From positions 29,934-93,933 of the forward strand of contig JAEUIU010000053.1 in the NCBI GenBank assembly GCA_016795065.1: a DNA stretch of 64,000 nt. Direction: 5' to 3'. Shown here one piece after another: positions 53,301 to 63,499 of the stretch. The position numbers were made by a program, and so were the translations under genes. Source of the stretch: Phycisphaerae bacterium. GTDB lineage: Bacteria; Planctomycetota; Phycisphaerae; Phycisphaerales; SM1A02. The notes beneath the pieces are model-generated. The model made no database searches. It saw only the letters and a list, made by a program, of their open reading frames with translations, and was not told where the DNA came from. The first letter of the stretch is position 1, and each line of letters opens with the position of its first letter.

Positions 53301-54788
53301 ATGGAGCACAAGATTGTCCAAGACGGCGTCACCTTCGATGACGTCCTCTTGATTCCGGCGATGTCTTCGGTCACCCCTGACCTCGCCGATACCTCGACGC
53401 GGCTCACCCGCAACATTCGGCTGAACATCCCATTGGTGTCGGCCCCCATGGACACGGTGACCGAGGCCCCGCTCGCGATTGCCCTCGCCCAAGAGGGTGG
53501 CATTGGGATCATCCACAAGAACTTGCCGCCGGTTCGCCAAGCCCGCGAGGTGGCGAAGGTCAAGCGCAGCGAGAACGGGGTCATCACCGACCCGGTGACG
53601 CTTTCTCCCGAGGACACGGTGAGTCGCGCCGCCTCGCTGATGTCGGAACAGAACGTCTCCGGCTTTCCCGTCACGGCTGATGGCACGAGCAAGGGCGAAG
53701 TGGTCGGCATCCTGACCCGGCGCGACATGAAATTCCTGAGCGGACGGGATGGCAACGGCCGGGTCGGCGACGTGATGACCCGGGCCAATCTGGTCGTCGC
53801 GCCGCCGGACACCACGCTCGAAGCGGCAGAGCGCATCCTCAATCGGGCCCGCGTCGAGAAGCTTCTCCTCATCGACGAGAAGCGACGGTTGAAGGGCCTC
53901 ATCACGATGCGCGACATCGACAACGTGAAGAAGCACCCCAATGCCTGTCGCGATTCCCGAGGCCGACTCCGTGTCGGTGCGGCGGTGGGCGTCATGCAAT
54001 TGGATCGGGTTGAGGCTCTCGTCGAGGCCGAGGTGGATGTTCTCGTTGTCGACACCGCCCATGGCCACAGTGAGAACGTGATTCGGACCCTGCAGGAGAT
54101 CCGAAAGCGTTACGACATCGATGTCATCGCCGGGAACATCGCGACAGAAGAGGGGGCCAAGGCCCTCATCGCCGCGGGGGCGGATGCGGTCAAGGTTGGC
54201 ATCGGCCCTGGATCGATCTGCACGACCCGAGTTGTCACCGGGGTGGGTATGCCCCAGGTGACGGCGATCATGAACGCCGTCCGGGCGTGCGAGCGTCTAG
54301 AGGTCCCGGTCATCGCCGACGGCGGAATCCGACAGTCTGGTGATATCGCGAAGGCTCTGGCCTCGGGAGCCTCGGCGGTCATGCTCGGCTCCCTCTTTGC
54401 TGGGCTGGACGAAAGCCCGGGCGAACTGGTGCTCCATCGGGGCCGCCGCTTCAAGAGCTATCGAGGCATGGGCAGCGAGGGGGCGATGGCGGCCGGCTCT
54501 GGTGACCGTTACGGCCAGGGCCAAATCCGGGACACCCGAAAGTTCGTTCCCGAAGGCGTCGAGGGCCGGGTTCCCTACCGGGGACCGCTGGGTGATTTCG
54601 TCTACCAGATGGTCGGCGGGCTACGAAGTGCGATGGGTTACTGCGGCTGCCGCACGATCGAGGACTTCCGTCGGGAGACCCGGTTCGTGCGCGTCTCAGG
54701 GGCGACAATCGTCGAGAACCACCCCCACGACATTCAGATCACCAAAGAAAGCCCCAACTACACCATCTTCCAGTCGGTGCAGGAGTAG
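53301..54788 (+). CDS. guaB: IMP dehydrogenase
   Basis: About 495 residues from the ATG at 53301; the frame opens at 53265 but the first 12 residues there are not conserved. It oxidises IMP to XMP with NAD, the first step to GMP. The start [18 protein letters not shown] is typical, two CBS domains lie at about residues 95-215 ([35 protein letters not shown]), and the catalytic loop [15 protein letters not shown] has Cys307. The flap region has the conserved [10 protein letters not shown] and YGQ. It is the branch partner of purA, which lies elsewhere in the window. Confidence 0.97.
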   Translation: MEHKIVQDGVTFDDVLLIPAMSSVTPDLADTSTRLTRNIRLNIPLVSAPMDTVTEAPLAIALAQEGGIGIIHKNLPPVRQAREVAKVKRSENGVITDPVTLSPEDTVSRAASLMSEQNVSGFPVTADGTSKGEVVGILTRRDMKFLSGRDGNGRVGDVMTRANLVVAPPDTTLEAAERILNRARVEKLLLIDEKRRLKGLITMRDIDNVKKHPNACRDSRGRLRVGAAVGVMQLDRVEALVEAEVDVLVVDTAHGHSENVIRTLQEIRKRYDIDVIAGNIATEEGAKALIAAGADAVKVGIGPGSICTTRVVTGVGMPQVTAIMNAVRACERLEVPVIADGGIRQSGDIAKALASGASAVMLGSLFAGLDESPGELVLHRGRRFKSYRGMGSEGAMAAGSGDRYGQGQIRDTRKFVPEGVEGRVPYRGPLGDFVYQMVGGLRSAMGYCGCRTIEDFRRETRFVRVSGATIVENHPHDIQITKESPNYTIFQSVQE

Positions 54789-55028
54789 GGGTTGCAAGCT
54801 GGCGGTGGGATCCTGAGACACCCGTCGGAGGGTGCCTGAGGAACGCCGCCAGTCGCGGCGCGCGGAATTTTCTTCAAACACCCTACGAGGTGACCTCTCC
54901 CGGTTCGCAGAGCCGGGCGTCGAACGTTCCCTTCCAGTTCTCTCCCACCATTGTGGCTGGGGGGCGGGAAGGGGGCGCTCGATTCCCAAGCCCCTCTCCC
55001 TGAGGGGTCTTCGACCGAGGAGACCACC

Positions 55029-57563
55029 ATGCAACTGAAGAGAGACCACCTGACCGCTTCTGCACTCGTCGCCGCCGTTGCCCTTGCCGGATTTGCATTC
55101 GCCGCCCCGCCCGTCAACGACCCGTGCGCCAACGCATCGGCCATCGTCGGGTCGGGAGCATTCCCGTTTGACCTGACCGAAGCGACCTTCGGCGGCAACG
55201 GCGCCTTCTCCCGCCAATGCGACGGGGCCGGTGCCGGCATCGACCACGACGTCTGGTACTGCTGGACCTCCACCTGCAACGGCCTCGTTGAGTTCTCGAC
55301 CTGCGGCGGCACTCAGGTCGACACCAAGATTCGGATCTACGCCGGCTGTGCCTGCCCCAGCGACGTCGCAAACCCGATCTGCTGTTCCGACGACGACTGC
55401 GGCAAGCAGACGCGCGTCGTCTGCGATGCGGTTTGCGGCGAGACCTATCTCATCCAGCTTGGCACCAAGGCCGGAGCACCCGGTGGCCCCGGCACGCTGA
55501 CCATCAACTGCCTTGAAGAGAACTGCGGTGGCGGCGAACCTCCGGCGATCGTCTGCGGCTGCTGCGGCGCACGACCGCCGCTGGTAGATTCGATCTCGAC
55601 GCCCTTCAACCCTGGCGCCGTCGCTGCCGGCACGAACTATCGCGTCGACCCGAACGACCCAGCGTTTTATCTCCTTGATCTCGGCAACCAGGGCTCGGCC
55701 CCGATCGGCACCAACACCAGTTGGCCGACCAACCGCTACGCCGATCCCTCGTGGTCCATGGCCAAGCTCGGGGCCGTCTTTGGGGTGACCATCAGCGATG
55801 TCGGCGACATCTTCGTCGCTCACACCGCGGTCTACGGCGACTATGCCAACGACCTGCTTGGCGGACTCGGTGGTGCCGGCAGCATCTATCACATTGATGG
55901 CTCGACCGGCACGCCGACGGAGTTCATCCGCCTGCCCAACCAGCTCGACGGTTCGCTGCCGGCCAACCAGCAGTATCCAGGCCTCGGTCAGCTCGACTTC
56001 GATTGCAACAACGGCCGCCTCTTCGCCTCGAACTTCGACGACGGCCGCATCTACTCCATCGACGCCGCTGGCGCGATCCAGTCAACCTTCGATCACGCAA
56101 CCGGCACCGTGACCGGCCCGCTCAGCGGCACCGCGGTTCCGGAAGCAGGTGACCCGAAGGGCTTCGAGCCGCTCGGGAGGCGCGTCTGGGCCGTGCGCGG
56201 CACCGGCGGTCGTCTCTTCTACTCGCTGTGGGTTGAGGACTCGGGCCGACCGAACCCGACCGCCGACAACCAGATCTGGTCGGTTGCCCTCACCGCGACG
56301 GGCGACTTCGTGCCCGGCAGTTCCCAGCTTGAGTTCAACCTGCCGCCGCTCTTCGTTGGCGACACCTTCTCAAACCCAGTCGCCGACATCGACTTCGACG
56401 ACAACTGCTGCATGCTCGTGGGCGAGCGAGGCATGTTCGACGACACAAGCACGACGCCGCACCAAGGACGCGTGCTTCGCTATTGCTACGACCCGGCTGC
56501 GGCCAGCTGGTCGCTCGATCCGACCCAATTCTCGATCGGCTTTGCCGGTCAGAACAACTGCGTCGGCGGCGTGGCCTGGGAAGGCGCCCCGAACAACCTC
56601 GTCTGGGGCTTCGGTGATGCGATCTACCTCGGGGCCGGCAACCAGATTTATGGCTTCACCGGCATTCCGACAACAGGTGGCGACCTGACCAACTCGATCC
56701 TCCTTGATCTGGATGGCGACCTCAGCTTCCAGCAGAAGGACGAACTCGGCTCGATCGAACTCACCTGCGCCGAAGCGCCCTGTGCGACGGTCGTCGACGG
56801 AGAGATCCTCTGCGAAGCCGACGGCACCTTCGAGTACACCTTCACCGTCACGAACACCAGCGGCCAGACCGTCGCCGCGATCATCCTGCCCGATCCGGGC
56901 ACGTCGCCCAACGTCCTTCCGCTGAACCCGCCGCTCGCCAACGGGGCGTCGCAGACCTTCACCGTGACCATCACCGGTCAACAGCCCGGCACCGAGTACT
57001 GCTTCGAGATGATCTTCGGCTCGGTGGAAGGCAACGAGTGCTGCCACATCGAGCACTGCGTGCAACTTCCGGACTGCGAATGTGCCCAGACCTCGCACGT
57101 CAACGTGCAGGCGACCTCGACCCCAGGCGTCTTCAACGTCAGCTTCTCGATCACCAACCTCGAGAATTGGAACATGGGGCACATCTCGCTCTTCCCGGCC
57201 GGTACCACCGGGTCGCTCGCTCCCAGCCTCTGGAACTTCGCCGGTCTGCCGCAATTCGGCACCCAGGTGATCGGGCCGATCACGGTCAACAGCGGCATGT
57301 CTCCTGGCGACACCTTCTGCATCACGATCGGCCAGCACTCTGACAACTGGCTCCAGTGCTGCTTCATCGAGCTCTGCATCGACGTCCCGAACCCGGCTCC
57401 GAGCTGCCATCCGGCAGACCTCAACTGCGACGGGCACATTGACGCGGCCGACCTCGCCATCCTCCTCGGAGCATGGGGAAGCGCCGGCCCCGGCGACCTC
57501 AACGCCGATGGACAGGTGAACGCCGCCGACCTCGCGATCCTCCTGGGAGCATGGGGAAGCTGA
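55029..57563 (+). CDS. Secreted dockerin-type protein, tandem paralogue 1
   Basis: About 844 residues from the ATG at 55029, preceded by a GGAG ribosome-binding site. A signal peptide ends at FAFAAPPVNDPC. Residues about 30-180 carry a Cys-rich beta domain (DHDVWYCWTSTCNGLVEFST, CCSDDDCGKQTRVVC, GETYLIQLG). A large middle region has propeller-like strands (VGDIFVAHTAVYGDYANDLL, LFASNFDDGRIYSID, CCMLVGERGMF). A third domain of beta type with Cys pairs (CEADGTFEYTFTVTNTSG, EYCFEMIFGSVEGNECCH) precedes a last one (CAQTSHVNVQATSTPGVFN). The C-terminus is two dockerin-like units (DLNCDGHIDAADLAILLGAW; DLNADGQVNAADLAILLGAW). No enzyme motif was seen. Confidence 0.85.
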   Translation: MQLKRDHLTASALVAAVALAGFAFAAPPVNDPCANASAIVGSGAFPFDLTEATFGGNGAFSRQCDGAGAGIDHDVWYCWTSTCNGLVEFSTCGGTQVDTKIRIYAGCACPSDVANPICCSDDDCGKQTRVVCDAVCGETYLIQLGTKAGAPGGPGTLTINCLEENCGGGEPPAIVCGCCGARPPLVDSISTPFNPGAVAAGTNYRVDPNDPAFYLLDLGNQGSAPIGTNTSWPTNRYADPSWSMAKLGAVFGVTISDVGDIFVAHTAVYGDYANDLLGGLGGAGSIYHIDGSTGTPTEFIRLPNQLDGSLPANQQYPGLGQLDFDCNNGRLFASNFDDGRIYSIDAAGAIQSTFDHATGTVTGPLSGTAVPEAGDPKGFEPLGRRVWAVRGTGGRLFYSLWVEDSGRPNPTADNQIWSVALTATGDFVPGSSQLEFNLPPLFVGDTFSNPVADIDFDDNCCMLVGERGMFDDTSTTPHQGRVLRYCYDPAAASWSLDPTQFSIGFAGQNNCVGGVAWEGAPNNLVWGFGDAIYLGAGNQIYGFTGIPTTGGDLTNSILLDLDGDLSFQQKDELGSIELTCAEAPCATVVDGEILCEADGTFEYTFTVTNTSGQTVAAIILPDPGTSPNVLPLNPPLANGASQTFTVTITGQQPGTEYCFEMIFGSVEGNECCHIEHCVQLPDCECAQTSHVNVQATSTPGVFNVSFSITNLENWNMGHISLFPAGTTGSLAPSLWNFAGLPQFGTQVIGPITVNSGMSPGDTFCITIGQHSDNWLQCCFIELCIDVPNPAPSCHPADLNCDGHIDAADLAILLGAWGSAGPGDLNADGQVNAADLAILLGAWGS

Positions 57564-57660
57564 GCGGACCTGGGAACTTCAGGACCGCCTCCCATCAGAC
57601 TCTTCTGACTCGCCTTGACCAGTTCAGGGAGCGGCAGGCGAGGAATGTAGGGAACCACGA

Positions 57661-57694
57661 CCCCCGAGCATCATGCTCGGGGGTTGTTTTTTCT
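57661..57694 (+). terminator. Rho-independent terminator after paralogue 1
   Basis: Perfect 10-bp stem (CCCCCGAGCA against TGCTCGGGGG) with a 3-base loop, followed by TTGTTTTTTCT. Confidence 0.92.
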
Positions 57695-57798
57695 CCTGAA
57701 TCCGTTTGCGAGTGAAAGGTCATGCCCGTTCACCCGCAACCGAAGTGGGCGGACTCGGGCGCGATAGCTAGGAACACGACCGACACAGGAGTGATGTG

Positions 57799-60423
57799 AT
57801 GAGTATGACGAACCAGACGAATGCTGTTGGAACTGCCGGCGATCACGCCGGATTTCGATGTGGTCATGACGGATCGCCGTGCGGCCCGAACGGCCTTCGA
57901 CGTTTCGCCATCGCTGCGGTGATCGCGGGACTTGCCGTGGGATCCACCGCCTTCGCTGCCGCTCCGCCCAATGACGATTGCGTCAATGCCCAGGCGATCA
58001 GTGGGCCCGGCGCCTATCCGATCGATCTGACGGAAGCGACGGTGGGGGTCAACGGGGTATTCTCGCCCCAGTGCGACCTCGCCGGTGCCGGCATCGATCA
58101 CGACATCTGGTTCTGCTGGACCTCCGGTTGCAACGGCCTCGTCGAGTTCTCGACCTGCGGCACGACCCAGGTGAATACGAAGATCCGCATTTACCAGGGC
58201 TGCGCGTGCCCCAACGACGTCTCGGACCCGCTCTGCTGTTCCGACGACGATTGCGGCAAGCAGACCAAAGTGATCTGCGACGCGGTCTGTGGACAGACCT
58301 ATCTCATCCAAATCGGCACCCCCAGCGGCGAGCCCGGCGGCCCGGCGACGCTCAACATCGCCTGCCTCGAAGAGACCTGCAGCACGGGCGAGCCCGATCC
58401 GGACGAATGCGCTTGCTGCGGCGAACGCCCGCCTCTCGTTGAAACGCTCACGACCCCGTTCAATCCTGGCCTCCTCGCGGCGACCACCAACTTCCAGCAG
58501 AACCCCGCGGATCCGGCGGTCTACGTCATCGACCTGGGAAACCAGGGGAGCGCGCCGCTCGGAACCAACTGGGCCACGCAGCGCTACTCGGCTCCCGACT
58601 GGACGATGGCCAAGCTCGGCGGCGTCTTCGGGGTCACCCTCGACAACGCCGGCAATGTCTACGTCGCCCACACCTCGGTCTATGGACAGTTTGGTGTCGA
58701 TCCGCTGGGCTCTCTCGGCGGCGCCGGCAGCATCTACGTCCTCAACGGGACCTCCGGCGCTGCGGCGGAACTCGTTCGTCTTCCGAACCAGCTCGACCGT
58801 TCACTGGTTGGGAGCGGCAATGCCGCCCAGGCCTACCCGGGCCTCGGCAACCTCACCTTCGGTTGCGCCTCGGGGCGCCTCTATGCGGCGAACATGGAGG
58901 ACGGCCGCATTTATTCGATCGATCCGTCCAACAGCGGCCAGCCGGTCCGCGACACCTTTGACATCACCACCAACGCGATCACTGGACCGCTGGCGACGAA
59001 CAACCTTGCCGAGCCGGGCGATGTTCCGGGTTGGGTGCCGCTCCGCCAGCGGCCCTACGCCCTGAAGGTCCTCAACGATCGGCTCTATTACTCGGTGTGG
59101 AACTCGTCGCTTTTCAACGGCGGCATTCCGAACGAGATCTGGTCGGTGCAGGTCACCGGTGCGGGTGACTTTGTGGCCAACACGAAGCAGCTCGAGCTCG
59201 TGCTACCGGTCTACCCAGGTGCGTCCGACTCCAACCCGGTCGTCGATATCACCTTCGATGACCAGTGCTGCATGCTGGTCGCCGAGCGCGGAATCACCGA
59301 ACTCTGGACCACCGCTCACTCGTCGCGGGTGATGAAGTTCTGCCGCGGTGCCGACGGCACCTGGGCGGGCACGACGAACTACGCGATCGGCGAAACCGGT
59401 TGCATCGGCTCGACTAACAGCGCCGGCGGCGTCGGCTTCGAGCCTGGCAACAACATGGTCTGGGCGATGGGCGATGCCCTTCGTCTCTGCTCCACCCCGA
59501 TCGTGTACGGACTGCAAGGCCAGCCCGTGGCCGGTGCTCCGTCGACGTCGAGCATTCTCGTCGACCTCGACGGCGTTACCGTGCAGACCCAAAAGAATGA
59601 CCTCGGCTCGCTCGAGGTCAACTGCCTGGCGTCGCAGGCCTGCATGGAACTGGAGACCGAAGAACTCCTTTGCAAGGAGAACGGTTCCTTTAGTTGGACT
59701 TTCACGCTGACCAACCTCAGCGGTCAGACCGCGGCGGTGATCGTCCTTCCCGATCCGAACACGACCCCGAACGTGATCCCGCTCAACCCGCCGCTCGCCA
59801 GCGGAAGCTCGACCACGCAGACCATCACGATCAATGGTCAGCAGCCGGGTTCGGAGTTCTGCTTCGACATCATTCTGGGTTCGGTTGAAGGCCAGGAATG
59901 CTGCCACATCACCCATTGCATCCAGCTTCCTGACTGCGAGTGCGCCCAGACCAGCCATGTGCAGCTCCAGGCGACGTCGACGCCGGGCGTCTTCAGCCTG
60001 ACCTTCGACATCACCAACCTCGAGGCCTGGAACATGGGCCACGTCGTCCTCTTCCCCAGCGGAACGACGGGGAGTGTTTCGCCCTCGCTCGTCAACTTCG
60101 CCGGCGTTCCGACCTACGGGACGCAGACGATCGGCCCGGTCACGGTGACGAGCGGGATGTCGCCGGGCGACGTCTTCTGCATCACGATCGGCCAGCACTC
60201 GGTGAACTGGCTTGAGTGCTGCTTCATCGAGCTCTGCGTGACCGTGCCCGACCCGACTCCGGCCTGCCATCCCGCAGACATCAACTGCGACGGTGTCGTC
60301 GACGCGATTGACCTGGGCATCCTGCTCGGAGCATGGGGCACCAGCGGACCAGGTGACTTCAACCTCGACGGTGTGGTCAACGCAGCCGACTTGGCCGTCC
60401 TCCTTGGCGAGTGGGGCCGGTAA
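57799..60423 (+). CDS. Secreted dockerin-type protein, tandem paralogue 2
   Basis: About 874 residues from the ATG at 57799 with AGGAG upstream. The leader is longer than in the other copies (about 57 residues) and ends in the signal helix RRFAIAAVIAGLAVGSTAFAA. Domain order is as in copy 1: Cys-rich N-domain (HDIWFCWTSGCNGLVEF, CCSDDDCGKQTKVICDAVCG), propeller-like middle (NVYVAHTSVYGQFGVDPLG, RLYAANMEDGRIYSID, CCMLVAERGITE), a domain opening CKENGSFSWTFTLTNLSG, then CAQTSHVQLQATSTPGVFS. The dockerin units are DINCDGVVDAIDLGILLGAW and DFNLDGVVNAADLAVLLGEW, a little diverged. Sequence of the last 300 bases before the dockerin units is nearly identical to copy 3. Confidence 0.85.
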   Translation: MSMTNQTNAVGTAGDHAGFRCGHDGSPCGPNGLRRFAIAAVIAGLAVGSTAFAAAPPNDDCVNAQAISGPGAYPIDLTEATVGVNGVFSPQCDLAGAGIDHDIWFCWTSGCNGLVEFSTCGTTQVNTKIRIYQGCACPNDVSDPLCCSDDDCGKQTKVICDAVCGQTYLIQIGTPSGEPGGPATLNIACLEETCSTGEPDPDECACCGERPPLVETLTTPFNPGLLAATTNFQQNPADPAVYVIDLGNQGSAPLGTNWATQRYSAPDWTMAKLGGVFGVTLDNAGNVYVAHTSVYGQFGVDPLGSLGGAGSIYVLNGTSGAAAELVRLPNQLDRSLVGSGNAAQAYPGLGNLTFGCASGRLYAANMEDGRIYSIDPSNSGQPVRDTFDITTNAITGPLATNNLAEPGDVPGWVPLRQRPYALKVLNDRLYYSVWNSSLFNGGIPNEIWSVQVTGAGDFVANTKQLELVLPVYPGASDSNPVVDITFDDQCCMLVAERGITELWTTAHSSRVMKFCRGADGTWAGTTNYAIGETGCIGSTNSAGGVGFEPGNNMVWAMGDALRLCSTPIVYGLQGQPVAGAPSTSSILVDLDGVTVQTQKNDLGSLEVNCLASQACMELETEELLCKENGSFSWTFTLTNLSGQTAAVIVLPDPNTTPNVIPLNPPLASGSSTTQTITINGQQPGSEFCFDIILGSVEGQECCHITHCIQLPDCECAQTSHVQLQATSTPGVFSLTFDITNLEAWNMGHVVLFPSGTTGSVSPSLVNFAGVPTYGTQTIGPVTVTSGMSPGDVFCITIGQHSVNWLECCFIELCVTVPDPTPACHPADINCDGVVDAIDLGILLGAWGTSGPGDFNLDGVVNAADLAVLLGEWGR

Positions 60424-60467
60424 AAGTCGAGCGTCCGCCACACGGACGCCAAACCGCAACGAAGCGA

Positions 60468-60503
60468 CCCCCGGAAGCACCTGCTTCCGGGGGTTTTCTT
60501 TGC
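60468..60503 (+). terminator. Rho-independent terminator after paralogue 2
   Basis: Perfect 11-bp stem (CCCCCGGAAGC against GCTTCCGGGGG) with a 4-base loop, followed by TTTTCTTTGC. Confidence 0.92.
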
Positions 60504-60651
60504 TTCTTTGGTCAACGCCCCTGAAAGGCGGTGGGGTGTCATCCGCAATGGAGGTGACTGCCTGGTCCAGACTCCATCCGCGGCGACCCGCGATTGGAGT
60601 CGTGACCAGGAATTGCAACCGACTCACACCACAACGAGCCTTGAGAGGAAC

Positions 60652-63258
60652 ATGGTCATGCCCCTGCGCTCCGACACCACCCGTCTACTTGCCTCACTGG
60701 TTGCCGCCACGCTGGCCGGCCTCGCCTCCGCCGCGCCGCCCGCCAACGACCAGTGCGTCAACTCCGCGCCCATCAGTGGCGCCGGACCCGTCGCGTTCGA
60801 TCTCACCGAGGCGACGATCAGCGGGAACGGCATTGTCGCCCGGCAATGCGATGGTCCGGTGTTGGGCATCCAACACGATGTCTGGTTCTGCTGGACGTCG
60901 ACCTGCAACGGTTTCGTCGAGTTCTCGACCTGCGGCGGGACCCAGGTCGATACCCGCATTCGGATCTACGACGGCTGCACCTGCCCGGGTGACATTGCCA
61001 ATCCGATCTGCTGCTCTGATGACGACTGTGGCCTGCAGACTCGGGTCGTCTGCGACGCCGTGTGCGGCCACACCTACCTGATTCAGATTGGGACCAAGCC
61101 CGGCACTCCGGGCGGACCCGGCACGCTCACCATCACCTGCCTCGAGGAAACCTGCGGCTCAAGCGGAGGCGGTGGCACGCCCCCTGCCTCCTGCGATTGC
61201 TGCGGGGCGAGGCCGGAGATCGTCAACGCTCCGCCAGCGCCCTTCGTGCCTTTCGTCCAGGGTGCCGTCGCGGCGGTGACGAACAGTCCCTCGGGCCCGA
61301 ACGATCCGCCGGTTTACCTTATCGAGATCGGCAACCCCGGCGCCGCGCCGCTCGGATCGAACTGGAACGCGGCCCAACGCTACTCCCATCCGTCGTGGAC
61401 GACGTCGAAACTCGGGCAGGTCTTCGGCGTGACCATCGATGGCAGCGGTAACGTCTTCGTCGGACACACCTCCTGCTACGGGAACATCGGCGGCGACATC
61501 CTCGGCTCGCTCGGGGGAGCGGGGAGCATCTATCGGCTCGACGGCGCCACCGGCGCGTCCACGGAGCTGATTCGTCTTCCCAACGCGATCGACCCCGTGA
61601 TCGCCGCGGGAAACCCGAACGAGGCCTACCCCGGCCTTGGCAACCTCAGCTTCGATTGCGGAACGGGCAGACTCTTCGCGGCCAATCTCGAGGACGGACG
61701 CATCTATTCGATCGACCCGAGCGGCGGCCCGTCAAAGGTGAAATCGACCTTCGACATCGCGACAGGGAGCATCACCGGAGCGCTTCCGAACATCGCGTTA
61801 GGCGAGCCGGGCGACGCCCCGGGCTGGGTGCCACTCGGCGAACGACCGTACGCCGTAAAGGCAAGCGGCGGGCGCCTCTATTACTCGGTGTGGGCCGGCT
61901 CGATCGTTCAGAATCCGCCCGGTGGCTTCTTCTCGGGCGGAGTCAACACGATCCGCTCCGTCGCGCTGGACGGCAGCGGGAACTTCGTGCCGGGCAGCGA
62001 TCAACTTGAGATCACGCTGCCGCCTTTCCAGAACTTTGGCGGTAGTTGCCCGGTCGTCGACATCTCCTTCGACGACGAATGCTGCATGATCGTCGCGGAG
62101 CGCGGCCTCGACGAGATCGTCACGTACGCCCACGCCGCCCGCGTCATGAAGTATTGCTTCGATCAGGCGGCGGGCGCCACGTGGGGCGCTCCGTTCGTGT
62201 ACCAGATCGGCAACCCGAACATCTGCTTCTACACCAACCTCAACTCTGCCACAGGCGGTGCGGCGGTCGATCCCTCGACGGGGCTGCTTTGGGCGACCGG
62301 CGACTATCTGGGGAGCGCGCCCTGCGGCACGCCCTACATCTACGGCCTCCAGGGCCAGCCGATCACCGGCGCGCTGCCAGCGTCAAGCGTCCTCGTCGAC
62401 CTCGACGCCTTCTTCGGCGCGCCGCAGAAGTACTACGTCGGTTCGCTTGACATCACCTGTGTCGAGCCGCCGTGTGCGACGCTCGACACCGAGGAGATCC
62501 TCTGCCGCGAGAACGGCAGCTATTCGTGGACCTTCACGCTGACCAATACCTCGGGTTCGACGGCATCGGTTCTGATCCTGCCTGATCCTTCGATCACGCC
62601 GAACGTGATTCCGTTCAACCCGCCGCTCACCAACGGGGCAACGTCGGCGCCGATCACGGTGACGATCAACGGCCAGCAGCCGGGCTCCGAGTTCTGCTTC
62701 GACCTGATTCTCGGCGACGTCAAGGGCAACGAGTGCTGCCACCTGACGCCGTGCATCGAGCTTCCCGACTGCGAGTGCGCCCAGACCAGCCATGTGCAAC
62801 TTCAGGCGACGTCGACGCCGGGCGTCTTCAGCCTGACCTTCGACATCACCAACCTCGAGGCCTGGAACATGGGTCACGTGGTGCTCTTCCCCAGCGGGAC
62901 GACGGGCAGCCTCTCACCCTCGCTCTTCAACTTCGCCGGCGTGCCGACCTACGGGACCCAGACGATCGGTCCGGTGACGGTGACGAGCGGGATGTCGCCG
63001 GGTGATGTCTTCTGCATCACGATCGGGCAACACTCGGTGAACTGGCTGCAGTGCTGCTTCATCGAGCTCTGCGTGACCGTGCCCGATCCCGCAGCGAGCT
63101 GCTTGCCGGCCGATCTCAACTGTGACGGACACGTCAATGCGGCCGACCTCGCGATCCTGCTCGGAGCGTGGGGAAGCCAGGGCCCTGGCGACCTCAACGC
63201 CGATGGGACCGTCAACGCCAACGACCTCGCGATCCTGCTGGGAGCGTGGGGAAGCTGA
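60652..63258 (+). CDS. Secreted dockerin-type protein, tandem paralogue 3
   Basis: About 868 residues from the ATG at 60652 with GAGAGG before it. The signal peptide is LLASLVAATLAGLASA. Same architecture as copies 1 and 2: Cys-rich N-domain (HDVWFCWTSTCNGFVEF, CCSDDDCGLQTRVVCDAVCG), propeller-like middle (NVFVGHTSCYGNIGGD, LFAANLEDGRIYSID, CCMIVAERGLDE), the CRENGSYSWTFTLTNTSG domain, CAQTSHVQLQATSTPGVFS, and the dockerin units DLNCDGHVNAADLAILLGAW and DLNADGTVNANDLAILLGAW. Copies 2 and 3 are closer to each other than to copy 1 in the C-terminal third. The gene ends in its own terminator, so the three copies are likely transcribed separately. Confidence 0.85.
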   Translation: MVMPLRSDTTRLLASLVAATLAGLASAAPPANDQCVNSAPISGAGPVAFDLTEATISGNGIVARQCDGPVLGIQHDVWFCWTSTCNGFVEFSTCGGTQVDTRIRIYDGCTCPGDIANPICCSDDDCGLQTRVVCDAVCGHTYLIQIGTKPGTPGGPGTLTITCLEETCGSSGGGGTPPASCDCCGARPEIVNAPPAPFVPFVQGAVAAVTNSPSGPNDPPVYLIEIGNPGAAPLGSNWNAAQRYSHPSWTTSKLGQVFGVTIDGSGNVFVGHTSCYGNIGGDILGSLGGAGSIYRLDGATGASTELIRLPNAIDPVIAAGNPNEAYPGLGNLSFDCGTGRLFAANLEDGRIYSIDPSGGPSKVKSTFDIATGSITGALPNIALGEPGDAPGWVPLGERPYAVKASGGRLYYSVWAGSIVQNPPGGFFSGGVNTIRSVALDGSGNFVPGSDQLEITLPPFQNFGGSCPVVDISFDDECCMIVAERGLDEIVTYAHAARVMKYCFDQAAGATWGAPFVYQIGNPNICFYTNLNSATGGAAVDPSTGLLWATGDYLGSAPCGTPYIYGLQGQPITGALPASSVLVDLDAFFGAPQKYYVGSLDITCVEPPCATLDTEEILCRENGSYSWTFTLTNTSGSTASVLILPDPSITPNVIPFNPPLTNGATSAPITVTINGQQPGSEFCFDLILGDVKGNECCHLTPCIELPDCECAQTSHVQLQATSTPGVFSLTFDITNLEAWNMGHVVLFPSGTTGSLSPSLFNFAGVPTYGTQTIGPVTVTSGMSPGDVFCITIGQHSVNWLQCCFIELCVTVPDPAASCLPADLNCDGHVNAADLAILLGAWGSQGPGDLNADGTVNANDLAILLGAWGS

Positions 63259-63304
63259 TCGCACCGGCGTCGCCGTTCGGTGGGCGTCGGCCGTGAAACC
63301 TGAG

Positions 63305-63338
63305 GCCCCCGGGACGTATCCCGGGGGCTTTCTCGTTT
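63305..63338 (+). terminator. Rho-independent terminator after paralogue 3
   Basis: Perfect 10-bp stem (GCCCCCGGGA against TCCCGGGGGC) with a 4-base loop, followed by TTTCTCGTTT. Confidence 0.9.
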
Positions 63339-63397
63339 CGGGCCGCCGGTGTGCGTTGACAGCGTCGGTGCCGACGCCGATCATCTCCCTCCCACAC

Positions 63398-63484
63398 GCC
63401 GGTGTGGCGGAACTGGCAGACGCGACGGATTCAAAATCCGTTTTCCCTTGAAAGGAAGTGCAGGTTCGATTCCTGTCACCGGCA
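63398..63484 (+). tRNA. tRNA-Leu (anticodon CAA)
   Basis: A class II tRNA of 87 bases. The acceptor stem pairs GCCGGTG with CACCGGC, the discriminator base is A, and the 3' CCA is not encoded. The anticodon stem is ACGGA/TCCGT with loop TTCAAAA, giving anticodon CAA (reads UUG). A long variable arm follows (TTTCCCTTGAAAGGAAG), and the T loop is TTCGATT. This is the only RNA gene I could find in the window. Confidence 0.95.
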
Positions 63485-63499
63485 TTGCGAGGAGTCGGG

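Noticed and set aside
55029..63258. Single operon of the three dockerin paralogues
   Set aside because: Each copy is followed by a perfect stem-loop with a T run, so they are more likely separate transcripts.
63398..63484. tRNA-Leu as an attachment site for an integrated element
   Set aside because: No integrase, direct repeat of the tRNA end or mobile gene is visible on either side.
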